Below the pieces are notes generated by a model that had not been told where the DNA came from, did no database searches, and was given only the letters and a program-made list of their open reading frames with translations. This document shows positions 1-8,503 of a DNA stretch of 64,000 nucleotides, piece by piece (position 1 is the first letter of the stretch; each line of letters opens with the position of its first letter). The position numbers were made by a program, and so were the translations under genes. The stretch is from Trebonia sp036501515 (GTDB lineage Bacteria > Actinomycetota > Actinomycetes > Streptosporangiales > Streptosporangiaceae). Location: assembly GCA_036501515.1 (NCBI GenBank), contig DASYAD010000257.1:12541-76540 (forward strand). Reading direction: 5' to 3'.

Positions 1-30
1 GAGCGCCACCGCTGCGATCGCGTGGTTCAT
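1..30 (-). CDS. 5' end of a truncated CDS, unknown product
   Basis: Reading leftwards from an ATG at 30-28 gives ten residues, MNHAIAAVAL, before the window ends. A GGAG ribosome binding site sits seven bases upstream of the ATG on the minus strand. The short alanine-rich hydrophobic start could be the beginning of a signal peptide or membrane segment, but too little is visible to name a function. Confidence 0.45.
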   Translation of the reverse strand, partial: MNHAIAAVAL

Positions 31-270
31 GGACGTGCTCCTAACCCTTGGCTTTGGCCGGCCGCCGGAGTGCGTGCCTGCAGGCATCGCGCGATCCGGG
101 GCCGTGCTTTCGAGGCTAGGAGCCGGAAACAGCCGCCGGCCGGCACCACGGGCTGATTCGCCGGCCGCCCGTGGCACCGTGGTACTACGTCACCGTTGAG
201 GACAGGATGCGGGATTGGCCCTAGCGCGTCCCCGCCTGAGGTCAGGGGCAGCCGGGCCTCGCGTTGCCCG
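31..270. other. Intergenic region, no clear gene
   Basis: GC-rich spacer between the partial leftward gene and the 3' end of the leftward ATPase. It must hold the promoter of the partial gene, but I see no convincing -35/-10 pair, hairpin or repeat, and no copy of the palindrome found upstream of the catabolic genes. Confidence 0.4.
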
Positions 271-1722
271 CTATCGCTCGTACAGGTCGCTGACTGAAAC
301 CAGAATCAGGCCAGGACCGGCGGCGGAGCGGAGGTCAGCGCTGAACCCAGCCGCCGAGTAGCAGGCCAGGGCGCAGTCGCTGACGTCGAAGCTGGCGGCG
401 AGCAGGTCGCGGGCACGGGCCAGTCGCGCGGTGTGCTGCCCGGTCATCACCTGCCCCCACTTGACCTCGCCGAGCGACAGCAGCCGCCGGGGACGTCCCG
501 GCTCGGGCGGCGCGAGCACCGCGATGTCGACCTCGATCTGGGTCCGGTTCGCCGGGTCGTTCACGATGCCCGAGCCGACCTCCCCGACCGGGGCGCCGAA
601 AAGGCCAGAGCCGGCTTCCTGGGCGAAGGACCGGCAGAGCGACTCGAAGTGCGGCCCGACGACACGGCTGAGGAAGTCCGCTTGCTGGTCGCGCCAGGCG
701 TCCTCCGCCTGCCCCGCCTCCAGCCGGTACCACTCGGGGCGCATGACGACCTCGTAGAAGGTGATGAGCGGCTCGGTGACCCGGTAGAGCCACCTGCCAC
801 GGCGGAACACGTCGGCCTCCTTAGCGATCAGCGCGGCGTGCTCAAGGACGTTGAGCGGATGCGTGATGTCGGCGGACTTGCGGCCCACGAAGCTGGCGAT
901 GCCCCCGTTGGTCCGGTTGCCGTCGGCGACGGCGGCCAGCACCGAGTGATACAGAGCCGGGTCCCTGATCTCTGTCTCCTCGGCCAAGAGGTAGCGCGCC
1001 TCGCGGAAGAGCGGGCTCTGCGGGTTCAGCACGGTGCGCAGCAGCCAGGCGTCGAAGTCGCCGCGGCCGTCTGGCGCATCGAACGCGGTGAACTCCCGCC
1101 GGTAGGCCGGCGTGCCGCCGACCACCGAATGCAGCAGCACAGCGAGCTCCGGATCGGCGGCCCCCCAGAAGTGCGCCGCGTCCCGGTAACCGAACGGGCG
1201 CACGAGTAGCTCGAGGGACGCCCGGCCGCGCAGCGGTGCTTGTCCCGCGAGCAGGCCTCCCATCACGGACATGGCCGATCCGCACAGCAAGAGCCGGACG
1301 GAGCCGCGCTGCCCCGAACCGCCAGGGCCGAGCTCACGCTGAATGATGGATGGCAGCGACGGGCTTGCCTTGACCAGGAACGGGAACTCGTCGATGACCG
1401 CTACTCGGGGGGGCCCGGTGACTGCGGACAAAAGCAAGGCGATGGCATCGTCCCAGCTCTGCAGTGGCCGGGTGACGCTTATGCCCTGACGGACCAGGGC
1501 TGCGGTGAACGCGCGCAGGCTGACTGCCTCGGTGGCTTCCAGCGCCGGAAAGTACAGGCCGCCCGTCGCCGAGGCGAGTGCTTGGAGAAGAAAACTCTTT
1601 CCTTGTCGGCGCCGCCCGCTGACCACGCCAAGCATCGCTCCCGGATACGTGTTCCGCGCGAAGGCATCGAGCCCGGCCCACTCACGCTCCCGGTCGAAGA
1701 TGTGCCCCGGCTTGTCGGTCAT
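271..1722 (-). CDS. AAA-type ATPase with C-terminal DUF234-like nuclease-fold domain
   Basis: A 483-residue protein of the 'archaeal ATPase' type. Near the N-terminus is a P-loop, GRRRQGKS, following the GRERE-like opening (FDREREWAGL). A Walker B-like stretch VAVIDEFPFLV follows at about residue 110, and LLLCGSAMSVMGGL is the sensor-like segment. The C-terminal third ends in an E-V-D...GEVKW pattern typical of the DUF234/PD-(D/E)XK-like domain of this family. The start is the ATG at 1722, with GGGAGG upstream; an in-frame start 16 codons earlier lacks a binding site. Family members are poorly characterised, and nuclease or stress roles are only inferred. A paralogue lies at 14529-15947. Confidence 0.8.
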   Translation of the reverse strand: MTDKPGHIFDREREWAGLDAFARNTYPGAMLGVVSGRRRQGKSFLLQALASATGGLYFPALEATEAVSLRAFTAALVRQGISVTRPLQSWDDAIALLLSAVTGPPRVAVIDEFPFLVKASPSLPSIIQRELGPGGSGQRGSVRLLLCGSAMSVMGGLLAGQAPLRGRASLELLVRPFGYRDAAHFWGAADPELAVLLHSVVGGTPAYRREFTAFDAPDGRGDFDAWLLRTVLNPQSPLFREARYLLAEETEIRDPALYHSVLAAVADGNRTNGGIASFVGRKSADITHPLNVLEHAALIAKEADVFRRGRWLYRVTEPLITFYEVVMRPEWYRLEAGQAEDAWRDQQADFLSRVVGPHFESLCRSFAQEAGSGLFGAPVGEVGSGIVNDPANRTQIEVDIAVLAPPEPGRPRRLLSLGEVKWGQVMTGQHTARLARARDLLAASFDVSDCALACYSAAGFSADLRSAAGPGLILVSVSDLYER

Positions 1723-2064
1723 CGTGCCTCCCTCGATTTCCTCGATCAACGATGTAGTTCGCGGTGGCACCTTGCTACTGCGCAGGCTGACCGAGGTAGC
1801 CGCCCAGACCGGCCAAATACCAGGTCTTCGCCTTCCAGTGCGTGCCCGGTTAACCGTTCAGGCCGGTTGACCCGGCCCGCGGCCGTTGGCGATGATGGAG
1901 GTGGCGCGGTTCGACGCCGAGGCCGACGGCCCTTCCCCAGCGGGGCGCTGTCAGGCCGAAGGGGGGCACACTCCCGGGCCGGTACCCGCAGTACGCCGGA
2001 CTTCCGTCTGGCCGGCTCCGCATCCGGAGCGCTGGGGCGGCCGCCGAGACGGAGGCTGTTAACC
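1723..2064. other. Intergenic region without a recognisable gene
   Basis: This 342-base spacer separates two divergently transcribed genes and so should contain both promoters. Reading frames crossing it give arginine-rich low-complexity translations typical of noncoding GC-rich DNA. No hairpin terminator or known element was seen. Confidence 0.4.
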
Positions 2065-2688
2065 GTGCCGAACAACAAGGACCTCAAGCGGCTGGTCCGC
2101 GCCCGCATGGACGAGACCGGCCAGAATTACACCCAGGCGCTGACCGCGCTGCTCAGCGAGACGAGGCTGGACCCGCTGCCGGACGGCTGGTTCACGGCCG
2201 GCAGCAGGCCAGCCGAGTACGCGGCCGGCTTGCTCCCAGTGACCTCGGCCTATGAAGGCAAGCGCGTGATCCGGCTGTGGTTCCGGGCCGCCGCGTCACC
2301 TGGTGGCTTCGGCACCGTCATGCAGAGCTTCGACGCGGCGCGCTACCGTGGCCGCCGGGTTCGCTTCAGCGCAGTGCTCAGGGGCCAGGAAATCTCGGAC
2401 TGGGCCGGTGCCTGGCTGCGCGTCGACGCGGCCGGCCGCACCCGCATGCTCGACAACATGAATGACCGCCCGCTACGCGGTTCCGCCGGCTGGACTGAGG
2501 CGGCCAGTGTGCTCGATGTGGCCGAGGACGCGGCATCGTTGCACTTGGGCGTGCTGCTGGCTGGCGCCGGGGCGGTCGACCTGGCCCGGCCGCGGTTCGA
2601 GGTCGTCGGGACTGACGTTCCCGTCACCGGGCTCGCGCGCAAGCCGCTGGCAGCTCATCCCCAGGGTCTCGACTTCGGCCCCGCCTGA
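2065..2688 (+). CDS. Protein with N-terminal helical segment and carbohydrate-binding-like beta domain
   Basis: A 207-residue protein. Residues about 1-35 (NKDLKRLVRARM...YTQAL) form a charged helical segment seen at the start of many actinobacterial accessory proteins. Residues about 65-185 resemble the jelly-roll-like domain attached to some AraC-type regulators: a 'GF-TVMQSFDA..YRGRRVRFSA...WAGAWLRVD......DNMNDRPLRG..GW' pattern ending in DVPVTG. The GTG start at 2065 has GGAGG nine bases upstream. No DNA-binding domain or catalytic motif is visible, so a sensory or ligand-binding role is inference. It converges on the GH3 gene. Confidence 0.65.
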   Translation: MPNNKDLKRLVRARMDETGQNYTQALTALLSETRLDPLPDGWFTAGSRPAEYAAGLLPVTSAYEGKRVIRLWFRAAASPGGFGTVMQSFDAARYRGRRVRFSAVLRGQEISDWAGAWLRVDAAGRTRMLDNMNDRPLRGSAGWTEAASVLDVAEDAASLHLGVLLAGAGAVDLARPRFEVVGTDVPVTGLARKPLAAHPQGLDFGPA

Positions 2689-2725
2689 GCACCCGATGAC
2701 CCGCGACCCCTTCAGCGCGAGGGAT

Positions 2726-2748
2726 AACAGCAAGAACTGCGGCAGCCT
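2726..2748 (+). repeat. Dispersed repeat, GATAACAGCAAGAA type
   Basis: Copy of a short sequence, GATAACAGCAAGAA followed by a G/C-rich tail, that recurs at 2834, 4685 and several times in 19157-19404. It lies just beyond the stop of the preceding gene and reads in the same direction as the others. Confidence 0.55.
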
Positions 2749-2764
2749 TAGGGTGGCACCGGAT

Positions 2765-2809
2765 ATGGCGGATAATTTTATACATCAGGATGTATAAATT
2801 ATCCGCCAT
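2765..2809. repeat. Near-perfect palindromic element (type A)
   Basis: Left arm 2765-2786 and right arm 2789-2809 are complementary except for one extra T, with a two-base loop. The core reads TACATC-AG-GATGTA and the outer ends ATGGCGGAT/ATCCGCCAT. The element is much more AT-rich than its surroundings and sits between two convergent genes, so it could serve as a bidirectional terminator. A second element with the same layout but compensatory base changes lies at 56148-56195, also between convergent genes. Confidence 0.75.
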
Positions 2810-2833
2810 CCTGTCCGTCCGGCGGCGCCAACT

Positions 2834-2850
2834 GGATAGCAGCAAGAAGC
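2834..2850 (+). repeat. Dispersed repeat, GATAGCAGCAAGAAGCG
   Basis: Copy of the dispersed GATAACAGCAAGAAGCG sequence with one change, located at the 3' end of the GH3 gene. With the copy at 4685 it brackets that gene in direct orientation. Confidence 0.55.
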
Positions 2851-2857
2851 GTTTCGC

Positions 2858-4642
2858 CTAATGGTGCGGCGGATCCAGATGCAGCCCGGCGCCGAAGTCG
2901 AACAGCGGATCCGTGGACTCCCTGGGCACGTCGGGCTGGCCCCGGACCACCTCGTCCATGCTCCTGGGCAGCTGAACCGGCAAGCGGCCCTCGGGCGCGG
3001 CCCGGCCGAAGATGACGTCGAGCAGGGCCGCGTCGCTGGCGCCGTACACCGCCAGCAGCGCGGCCGCCGCCTGGCTGATCTCGGGGATAACCGCCGGGCG
3101 TTCCAGGTGGATCGCCACCACGGTGGGCACGGAGGCCAGCAGCCGCAGTATTTCCGCGAGGCGGTCAGGGGCGAAGTCGAGCGGCCCCGTGTGGAAGAAC
3201 GACTCGAAGCGGCCCGGTCGCTGCTCGTACGGCGCCGCCAGCCGCAGGACCGCCAGGCTGGCCTGCGCGGGGTCGCTCACGACGTCGCCGTAAGCCGCGG
3301 CCACGGCTGGGTCGACCCCCGCGACGAAGAGCCGGGTGCCGGCTGGCGCGGGCAGGACCTGGTTGGTCAGCACGGTGACGGAACGGCTCTGCGCCGCCCT
3401 GCCCGCGGCCCGGAATTCAGCGTTCCCGGCGACTCGGTCCGCCTGTTCCGGGTCGACGTAGCGCCGGTCGTCGAACAGCCCGAGCCGGAACTTCTCCGTC
3501 AGCAGCCGCGCCACCGACTGGTCAAGCCGGGAAACGGGCAGCTGACCGGAGGCGACCAGCTCAGTGACCAGCCCCGGCCGGGACTCGCCGCCGAACTGGT
3601 CCACGCCGGCGTTGAGCGCCAGCAGGGTGCGCTCGGACGGGCTCAGCTGCTCGACTCCCCAGGCCCGCGCCTGATGCGGCTCGCCCATGATCGGGTGGTC
3701 GGTGATGATCCCCCAGTCGCAGCACACGATCCCGTCGAAGCCAAGCTCAGTCCGTAGCAGCCCGTTGATGACGCCGTCGTTGAAGCCGAAGGCGACCTCG
3801 TCGTACTTGGTTCCGACAGGAACGCCATAGCTGGGCATGACCTGGCTGGCGCCCGCCGCGATCGCGGCCAGGAACGGCCGCAGGTGGTAGTCGAACATGC
3901 CGCCGGGATAGACCTGCTCCTTTCCGTGCGGGAAGTGCGGGTCCTCACCGTCCCGCTGCGGGCCGCCGCCGGGGAAGTGCTTCACCATCGACGCCACGCT
4001 GTCCGGCCCGAGACTGTCTCCGCCGCGCAGCCCTTCGAGGTAGGCCACGCCAAGGCGTCCGGCCAGGTCGGCGTCTTCGCCGAACGTCTGCGCGATCCTG
4101 GCCCACCGGGGTTCGGTGGACAGGTCGAGCTGCGGGTGCAGCGCCAGCCGGAACCCCGTCGCGAGGTACTCCCGGCGCACCACGTCCGCGAACTCCCGTA
4201 CCGTGCCGGCGTCACGCAGCGCGGCCAGTCCGAGGGGTTCCGGCCATTCCGAGAACGGGCCCGCCGCCATCGACGTCCCGAAGTTGGCGGTGAACGCGTG
4301 CCGCGGGTCGGTGGACAGCGTGACGGGGATACCCCACCGGGTTTCCTCGGCGGCCAGCCGCTGCAGGGCGTTGTGCCACTCGGCCGTCACCCCGGCTCCG
4401 GGCTCCCCCTGATGGGCGCTGAGCAGGTTGCAGTGACTGATGAAGCGACCCGACACGAGATCTCTCGTGCTGGCCTGTGCCGGCGCCGCGGCCGCGTCGT
4501 CGACGAGAGACCCGTCCGCGTTCATCGTGATGATCGGATGGAAGAGCAGGCCGGCCTTCTCCTGCACGCTCATCCGGCCGATCAGGTCAGCGACGCGCTC
4601 CGGTATGCCGACGGCGGCATCCTGGTACGGGTATCGATGCAT
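2858..4642 (-). CDS. Glycoside hydrolase family 3 beta-glycosidase
   Basis: A 594-residue GH3 enzyme, without a signal peptide and therefore probably cytoplasmic. The N-terminal TIM-barrel contains KHFPGGGPQRDGEDPHFPHG, equivalent to the substrate-binding KHF..RD segment, and GFDGIVCCDWG, in which the Asp is the catalytic nucleophile of GH3. The C-terminal alpha/beta sandwich spans roughly residues 390-590. The likely substrate is a beta-glucoside or xyloside; the sequence does not decide which. The start is the ATG at 4642 (MHRYPYQD); longer readings begin with TTG inside a repeat and lack a binding site. The gene is bracketed by two direct copies of the GATAACAGCAAGAAGCG repeat, which may indicate that it moved in as a unit. 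Confidence 0.88.
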   Translation of the reverse strand: MHRYPYQDAAVGIPERVADLIGRMSVQEKAGLLFHPIITMNADGSLVDDAAAAPAQASTRDLVSGRFISHCNLLSAHQGEPGAGVTAEWHNALQRLAAEETRWGIPVTLSTDPRHAFTANFGTSMAAGPFSEWPEPLGLAALRDAGTVREFADVVRREYLATGFRLALHPQLDLSTEPRWARIAQTFGEDADLAGRLGVAYLEGLRGGDSLGPDSVASMVKHFPGGGPQRDGEDPHFPHGKEQVYPGGMFDYHLRPFLAAIAAGASQVMPSYGVPVGTKYDEVAFGFNDGVINGLLRTELGFDGIVCCDWGIITDHPIMGEPHQARAWGVEQLSPSERTLLALNAGVDQFGGESRPGLVTELVASGQLPVSRLDQSVARLLTEKFRLGLFDDRRYVDPEQADRVAGNAEFRAAGRAAQSRSVTVLTNQVLPAPAGTRLFVAGVDPAVAAAYGDVVSDPAQASLAVLRLAAPYEQRPGRFESFFHTGPLDFAPDRLAEILRLLASVPTVVAIHLERPAVIPEISQAAAALLAVYGASDAALLDVIFGRAAPEGRLPVQLPRSMDEVVRGQPDVPRESTDPLFDFGAGLHLDPPHH

Positions 4643-4684
4643 TGGACATGGATACCACGAAACGGACGGCGGCCGCCTCCCCGC

Positions 4685-4701
4685 TGATAACAGCAAGAAG
4701 C
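4685..4701 (+). repeat. Dispersed repeat, GATAACAGCAAGAAGCG
   Basis: Exact copy of the dispersed sequence, immediately upstream of the GH3 start codon on the opposite side from the copy at 2834. Same orientation as the other copies. Confidence 0.6.
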
Positions 4702-4753
4702 GCGCCAGGGCCGAAGACCGGCCGTGCGAGACCCAAGACCGAAACGGAAACGG

Positions 4754-5782
4754 CTATTTGTACGACCAGACCTTCAGGTACCGGACACTCATGGTCGCGG
4801 CCGAAGGGCTGGAGTTTATCGGCGGTGCGCCGATGCTCTTCTCAATAGAGGCCGTCGCCGGCGTATTGGCCATCGTGAAATAGACGTTCAGCGGCGAACC
4901 AGTCACATTGCTGCTTGTGTAACTGGTGAATAGGTCGCCGTCGTAGTAAATCGCGAAGTAGCCCTTGGTATAGACGACGTCGATGACGTGCCAGCCCGGC
5001 GACACATTGTCGCCGTCCTGGGGCAGCTGGACGGGAGCGAACCCGCTCGTCGACGCGCTGAACTCGTTCGTGCGGGTGCCGCTGTGCCAGGTCACCGCGT
5101 TCACCGCGTTCACCGGCTCGACCTCGATCGCGTCGAGCTCGCCGTCGACCGGCCACGCGGGGCCGTTGGTCAGCCAGACCCCGACCCAGTTGGCGATCGT
5201 GTCCGGCTTGCCGGGCAGGGCCGGGAAGTCAACGTCGGCCTCGATCACATCGGAACCCCAGGCGCCGGGGCTGATGAGCCCGACGCAGCTGCCCGCCTTG
5301 CTGGGCGTCGTCAGGTTTACCGCGCCGGCGGAGTCGGCGGTCACCGTGCCGTTCCCCACCATGCCCGATGTCTGCGGGCAGTAGGACGACGTCTGGTTCC
5401 ACGACGTCATCCCCGACCCAGGCTCGTCGAGCACCAGCGAACCCTTGGCGTCCGCGAGCGAAGCCGGAGCGGACGACGGCGAGGACGCCTGCGAAACGAC
5501 CGGAACGTCACTGGCCGCCGCCGTCGATTTCCTGGCTTTGGCGGCGGGGATCCTGGCGGTCGCGATCGCCAGGGGGGCCGGGGGCGCACCCGGGGAACTG
5601 CTCGTGGGAGAGACGGCGGCCGAGCTCGGGTTGATGATGTACGAGCAGCCCGCGGTCATCCCGGCCAGCAGCAGCGTGCAACCGGAAAGCAGGTATTTAG
5701 CGGAATGGGCGCGCGTTCTGGCCGAGTGGCGCTGCTTATCAGCAACGGGCACCGCGGGCAATGCCGCATGCGATCGTCCCAC
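4754..5782 (-). CDS. Secreted lipoprotein with GH16-type glucanase domain
   Basis: About 342 residues. A basic segment (KQRHSARTRAHSAK) precedes a hydrophobic stretch, LLSGCTLLLAGMTAGC. This looks like a lipoprotein signal, with Cys about 46 the likely lipidation site although TAGC is a weak lipobox. A Ser/Ala/Pro-rich linker follows. The globular C-terminal part carries GELDAIEVEP, matching the GH16 active-site pattern ExDxxE (nucleophile and acid/base Glu), and Trp-rich strands such as GWHVIDVVYTKGYFAIYYDG. It is probably a beta-1,3/1,4-glucan hydrolase outside the cell. The start is uncertain: GTG at 5782 is chosen, and the reading frame stays open to 5884. That upstream stretch resembles this protein's own C-terminal strand. 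Confidence 0.72.
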   Translation of the reverse strand: MGRSHAALPAVPVADKQRHSARTRAHSAKYLLSGCTLLLAGMTAGCSYIINPSSAAVSPTSSSPGAPPAPLAIATARIPAAKARKSTAAASDVPVVSQASSPSSAPASLADAKGSLVLDEPGSGMTSWNQTSSYCPQTSGMVGNGTVTADSAGAVNLTTPSKAGSCVGLISPGAWGSDVIEADVDFPALPGKPDTIANWVGVWLTNGPAWPVDGELDAIEVEPVNAVNAVTWHSGTRTNEFSASTSGFAPVQLPQDGDNVSPGWHVIDVVYTKGYFAIYYDGDLFTSYTSSNVTGSPLNVYFTMANTPATASIEKSIGAPPINSSPSAATMSVRYLKVWSYK

Positions 5783-5941
5783 CAAGGATCCATCCAGTTT
5801 GAGCAACGAGGGGGTGTCCTGCGTACCAGGCCTTAACCAGATCTGCAGATACCCTATCGTGATCTCGTTGCCGTTTGGCCCCAAATGGGAGAAAGTGGGG
5901 CGTCCTGGCTGCTCCTGCCGAGGGTTGTTGCTGAGCGTAAA

Positions 5942-6817
5942 CTAAGCGCCGCCGAGCGTCTTCTCCGCCCACTCATGGAGGACCGGCGCCAGCTGCGGCC
6001 ACCCGGTGAACAGGCCCTCGCCCTGTCCGCCAGGCCGCGCGGCCGACCGCTCGTTCCACTCGTTGTCACCCCACGGCGGCTCGGTCAGCCGGGCGCCCGG
6101 CAGCAGTGCGGCCAGCTGCTCCGAAGTCGCCCGGGTGTGGCTGACGTCGGTAGGACCGCTGCGGAACACCAGCGCGGGCAAGTCGAACTCGCGGGCCTCG
6201 GCGTCGGGCAGCCCTGGGATGAGGACGCCGTCGACGGGGCAGTACGCCGCCATCCAGCGCTCCATCACGGCGATGAACTCGTGCGGGTCCTGGGCAAGGA
6301 ACAGTTCCCGGTTGCGCGGGTTGCGTGACAGCACCTCCTGCCAGGCTGGCAACTTGATGACCGCTTCCATGCCACTGTGCCAGGCGGCTTTCAGCGAGTC
6401 GCCGCAGTAGTGCACGCCCAGCGACATCAGCCCGTAGACCCCGCCGCTGATCCACCACAGCGCCAGGCCGGACGCCACGTCCCGGTGCCGGGCGGCGGTG
6501 AGCAGGGACACCCGGGAACCGCCGGAACCCCCGGCGATCACCGCGCCCGTCATCTCGAGCTGGCGCAGCAGGTCAGCGAGCACGTCGGCCTGCATCGCCG
6601 ACTCTGACGACCCGGTGAACCGCACGTCCGACGCCCCGCAGTTCGGCCGGTCCCAGATCAGCACCCGGTTGCCCCGCGCGGCCAGCGCGACCGCGAGCTC
6701 CCGCACGCCGGGGGAGTCCATGCTGAACCGGCCGCCAGGCGTGAGCGCCCACGGGCGTCCCTGGTCGCCGACCACCTCGTAACGGACGGTGTAGCCGCTC
6801 ACTTGTGTCTCGGTCAT
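5942..6817 (-). CDS. Alpha/beta hydrolase
   Basis: A 291-residue alpha/beta-hydrolase-fold enzyme. The oxyanion segment is LTPGGRFSMDS, the first conserved acid motif is LIWDRPNCGASD, and the nucleophile elbow is AGGSGGSR, in which the Ser replaces the common G-x-S-x-G context (GGSGGS). PALVFRSGPTDVSH corresponds to the strand carrying the catalytic Asp, but a conserved late His is not obvious. Close families include haloalkane dehalogenase-like and ester or C-C hydrolases. ATG 6817 (MTETQ) is preferred over an ATG eight codons earlier because AGGGG precedes it. The gene lies 41 bases beyond the stop of the aldehyde dehydrogenase and probably shares its transcript, which would bring it under the motif at 8384. 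Confidence 0.82.
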   Translation of the reverse strand: MTETQVSGYTVRYEVVGDQGRPWALTPGGRFSMDSPGVRELAVALAARGNRVLIWDRPNCGASDVRFTGSSESAMQADVLADLLRQLEMTGAVIAGGSGGSRVSLLTAARHRDVASGLALWWISGGVYGLMSLGVHYCGDSLKAAWHSGMEAVIKLPAWQEVLSRNPRNRELFLAQDPHEFIAVMERWMAAYCPVDGVLIPGLPDAEAREFDLPALVFRSGPTDVSHTRATSEQLAALLPGARLTEPPWGDNEWNERSAARPGGQGEGLFTGWPQLAPVLHEWAEKTLGGA

Positions 6818-6836
6818 TAGCGGACCCCTCTCACTG

Positions 6837-6878
6837 GTCACCGATCACTCGTCACCGATCACTCGTCACCGATCGCGG
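6837..6878. repeat. 14-bp short tandem repeat
   Basis: GTCACCGATCACTC is repeated at 6837 and 6851, followed by a partial third unit (GTCACCGATC) from 6865. The array spans the stop codon of the aldehyde dehydrogenase at 6859-6861. Confidence 0.7.
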
Positions 6879-8352
6879 TGTCGATCCAGACAGACTTGTG
6901 GTTCAGGTACTCGTCGAGGCCGTGCTCGCCCATCTCCCGGCCCCAGCCGCTCATCCCGTAGCCGCCGAACGGCACGGCCGGGTCGAACAGCAGCATCGTG
7001 TTCACCCAGACCGTGCCGGCCCGCAGTGCCCGCGCCATCTGGTGCGCCTTGCCGACGTCACGGGTCCAGACGCCGCCGGACAGCCCGTAGGCGGTGGCGT
7101 TGGACCGCGCGGCGGCCTCCTCGAGGGTGTCGAACGGCAGCACGCAGGCGACCGGCCCGAAGATTTCCTCCTGGGCGACCCGCATGTCGTCCCGCACGTC
7201 GGCCAGCACAGTCGGTGCGACGAAGTAGCCCCCGGCCAGGTCGCCCTCGGTCAGCCGGCCGCCGCCGGCCGTGGTGGTGGCGCCCTCGGCCGCGCCGATG
7301 TCGAGGTAGCCGGTCACCCGCTCGAGCTGGGCGGCCGAGACCAGCGGGCCGATCTGCGTCTGCCGGTCGGTGGCGTCGCCGACCCGCAAGCCGTCCGCGA
7401 ACGCGGACATCCGCTCGACGAACTCGTCGTAAACGGGCCGCTGGACGAAGATCCTGGTGCCGGCGCAGCAGACCTGGCCGGAGTTCTCGAACACGCCCAT
7501 GGCGGCGCCGGGGACGGCGCGGGACAGGTCGGCGTCGGCGAACACGACGTCGGGCGACTTGCCGCCGAGCTCGAGGGTGACGCGCTTGAGGTTGCCGGCG
7601 GCGGCCCGCAGGATCTGCTGCCCGACCGCGGTCGACCCGGTGAACGCGACCTTGTCTACCCCGGGATGCCCGGTGAGCGCGGCGCCCGCGGTTTCGCCCA
7701 GGCCGGTGACGATGTTGAGCACGCCGTCGGGCAGGCCGGCCTCGGCCGCCAGCTCGCCCAGGCGCAGCGCCGCCAGGCTCGCCTCCTCGGCCGGCTTGAG
7801 CACCATGGTGCAGCCGGTCGCCAGCACCGGCGCGATCTTCCAGATCGCGTTGCTGATCGGCCGGTTCCAGGGCACGATCGCGGCGACCACGCCGACCGGT
7901 TCCCGCAGCGTGTAGCTGAACACCGCGCCAGGGAGGTTGTTCTCGATCGTCTGGCCGCCGATCTTGGTCGCCCAGCCGGCGTGGTAGCGCAGTACCTCCG
8001 CCTCGAAGGCGAGCGAGGTCGGCTTGCGCGGCCGCCCGACAGGAGAGCCCATGTCGAGCACCTCGAGCAGCCGGAGCTCGTCGTAGTGTTCCTGGACGGC
8101 GTCGGCGAAGGCCCACAGCAGCGCCTGCCGCTGCCGCGGTTTCAGCCGCGACCAGGGGCCGTCGAAGGCGGCCCGGGCCGCCGCCACCGCGTGGTCGGCG
8201 TCCGCCGCGCCCGCCGCCGCCAGCTCCGCGATCACCTCGCCGGTCGACGGGTTCACGCTCGGGAAGGTGGCGCCGGACGCCGCCTCCACCCACTCGCCGC
8301 CGATCAGCAGCCTCTTCGGCTTGCCGTCGAGGAATGGATGCGCAAGCGTCAC
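6859..8352 (-). CDS. NAD(P)-dependent aldehyde dehydrogenase
   Basis: A 497-residue ALDH superfamily enzyme oxidising an aldehyde to the acid. It has the Rossmann-type cofactor segments (VAAIVPWNRP, KPAEEASLAAL, AFTGSTAVG), the general-base Glu in LELGGKSP and the catalytic Cys in SGQVCCAGTR; the C-terminal FGGYGMSGWGREMG is also canonical. The usual PWNFP is PWNRP here. The GTG start at 8352 has GGGAG upstream. It is divergent from a P450 gene, with two copies of the palindromic motif between them. In context it likely oxidises aldehydes formed after P450 hydroxylation. Confidence 0.93.
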   Translation of the reverse strand: MTLAHPFLDGKPKRLLIGGEWVEAASGATFPSVNPSTGEVIAELAAAGAADADHAVAAARAAFDGPWSRLKPRQRQALLWAFADAVQEHYDELRLLEVLDMGSPVGRPRKPTSLAFEAEVLRYHAGWATKIGGQTIENNLPGAVFSYTLREPVGVVAAIVPWNRPISNAIWKIAPVLATGCTMVLKPAEEASLAALRLGELAAEAGLPDGVLNIVTGLGETAGAALTGHPGVDKVAFTGSTAVGQQILRAAAGNLKRVTLELGGKSPDVVFADADLSRAVPGAAMGVFENSGQVCCAGTRIFVQRPVYDEFVERMSAFADGLRVGDATDRQTQIGPLVSAAQLERVTGYLDIGAAEGATTTAGGGRLTEGDLAGGYFVAPTVLADVRDDMRVAQEEIFGPVACVLPFDTLEEAAARSNATAYGLSGGVWTRDVGKAHQMARALRAGTVWVNTMLLFDPAVPFGGYGMSGWGREMGEHGLDEYLNHKSVWIDTAIGDE

Positions 8353-8383
8353 GGCGGTACTCCCTTGTCGTGCCCGGGTGCTA

Positions 8384-8408
8384 AGTGAAGGTGCGTTTAC
8401 TCACTTTA
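8384..8408 (-). promoter_or_regulatory. Putative TetR-type operator upstream of the aldehyde dehydrogenase
   Basis: On the minus strand the core reads AAAGTGAGTAAACGCACC followed by TTCACTTAG. It matches the island-wide palindrome (AGTGAGYGNTYACTTA) and lies about 30 bases upstream of the ALDH start codon. Confidence 0.5.
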
Positions 8409-8435
8409 GGGCCAGCCGGGCGCGCTGCCTATAGA

Positions 8436-8460
8436 AAGTGATCGCTCATCTTGTTAGAGT
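8436..8460 (+). promoter_or_regulatory. Putative operator/promoter of the P450 at 8504
   Basis: AAGTGATCGCTCATC followed by TTGTTAGAGT. The first part matches the palindrome and TAGAGT fits a -10 box. The same arrangement (AAGTAATCGCTCACC...GTTAAGGT) precedes the paralogous P450 at 56460-57707. Confidence 0.55.
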
Positions 8461-8503
8461 CGGGAGCGCAGGCCGGTCACGGCGGGAACAGGCAGGTGAG
8501 GCA

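Noticed and set aside
1240..2064. N-terminal extension of the gene at 2065
   Set aside because: The open frame continues upstream to 1240, but the translation is low complexity and overlaps the opposite ATPase. GTG 2065 has a clear GGAGG.
2861..3757. Long plus-strand frame opposite the GH3 gene
   Set aside because: Arg/Gly/Pro-rich translation without motifs, and no ribosome binding site. It is an antisense shadow of high-GC coding DNA. Many similar frames (such as 6805-8388, 19293-20936, 23435-24754) were rejected for the same reason.
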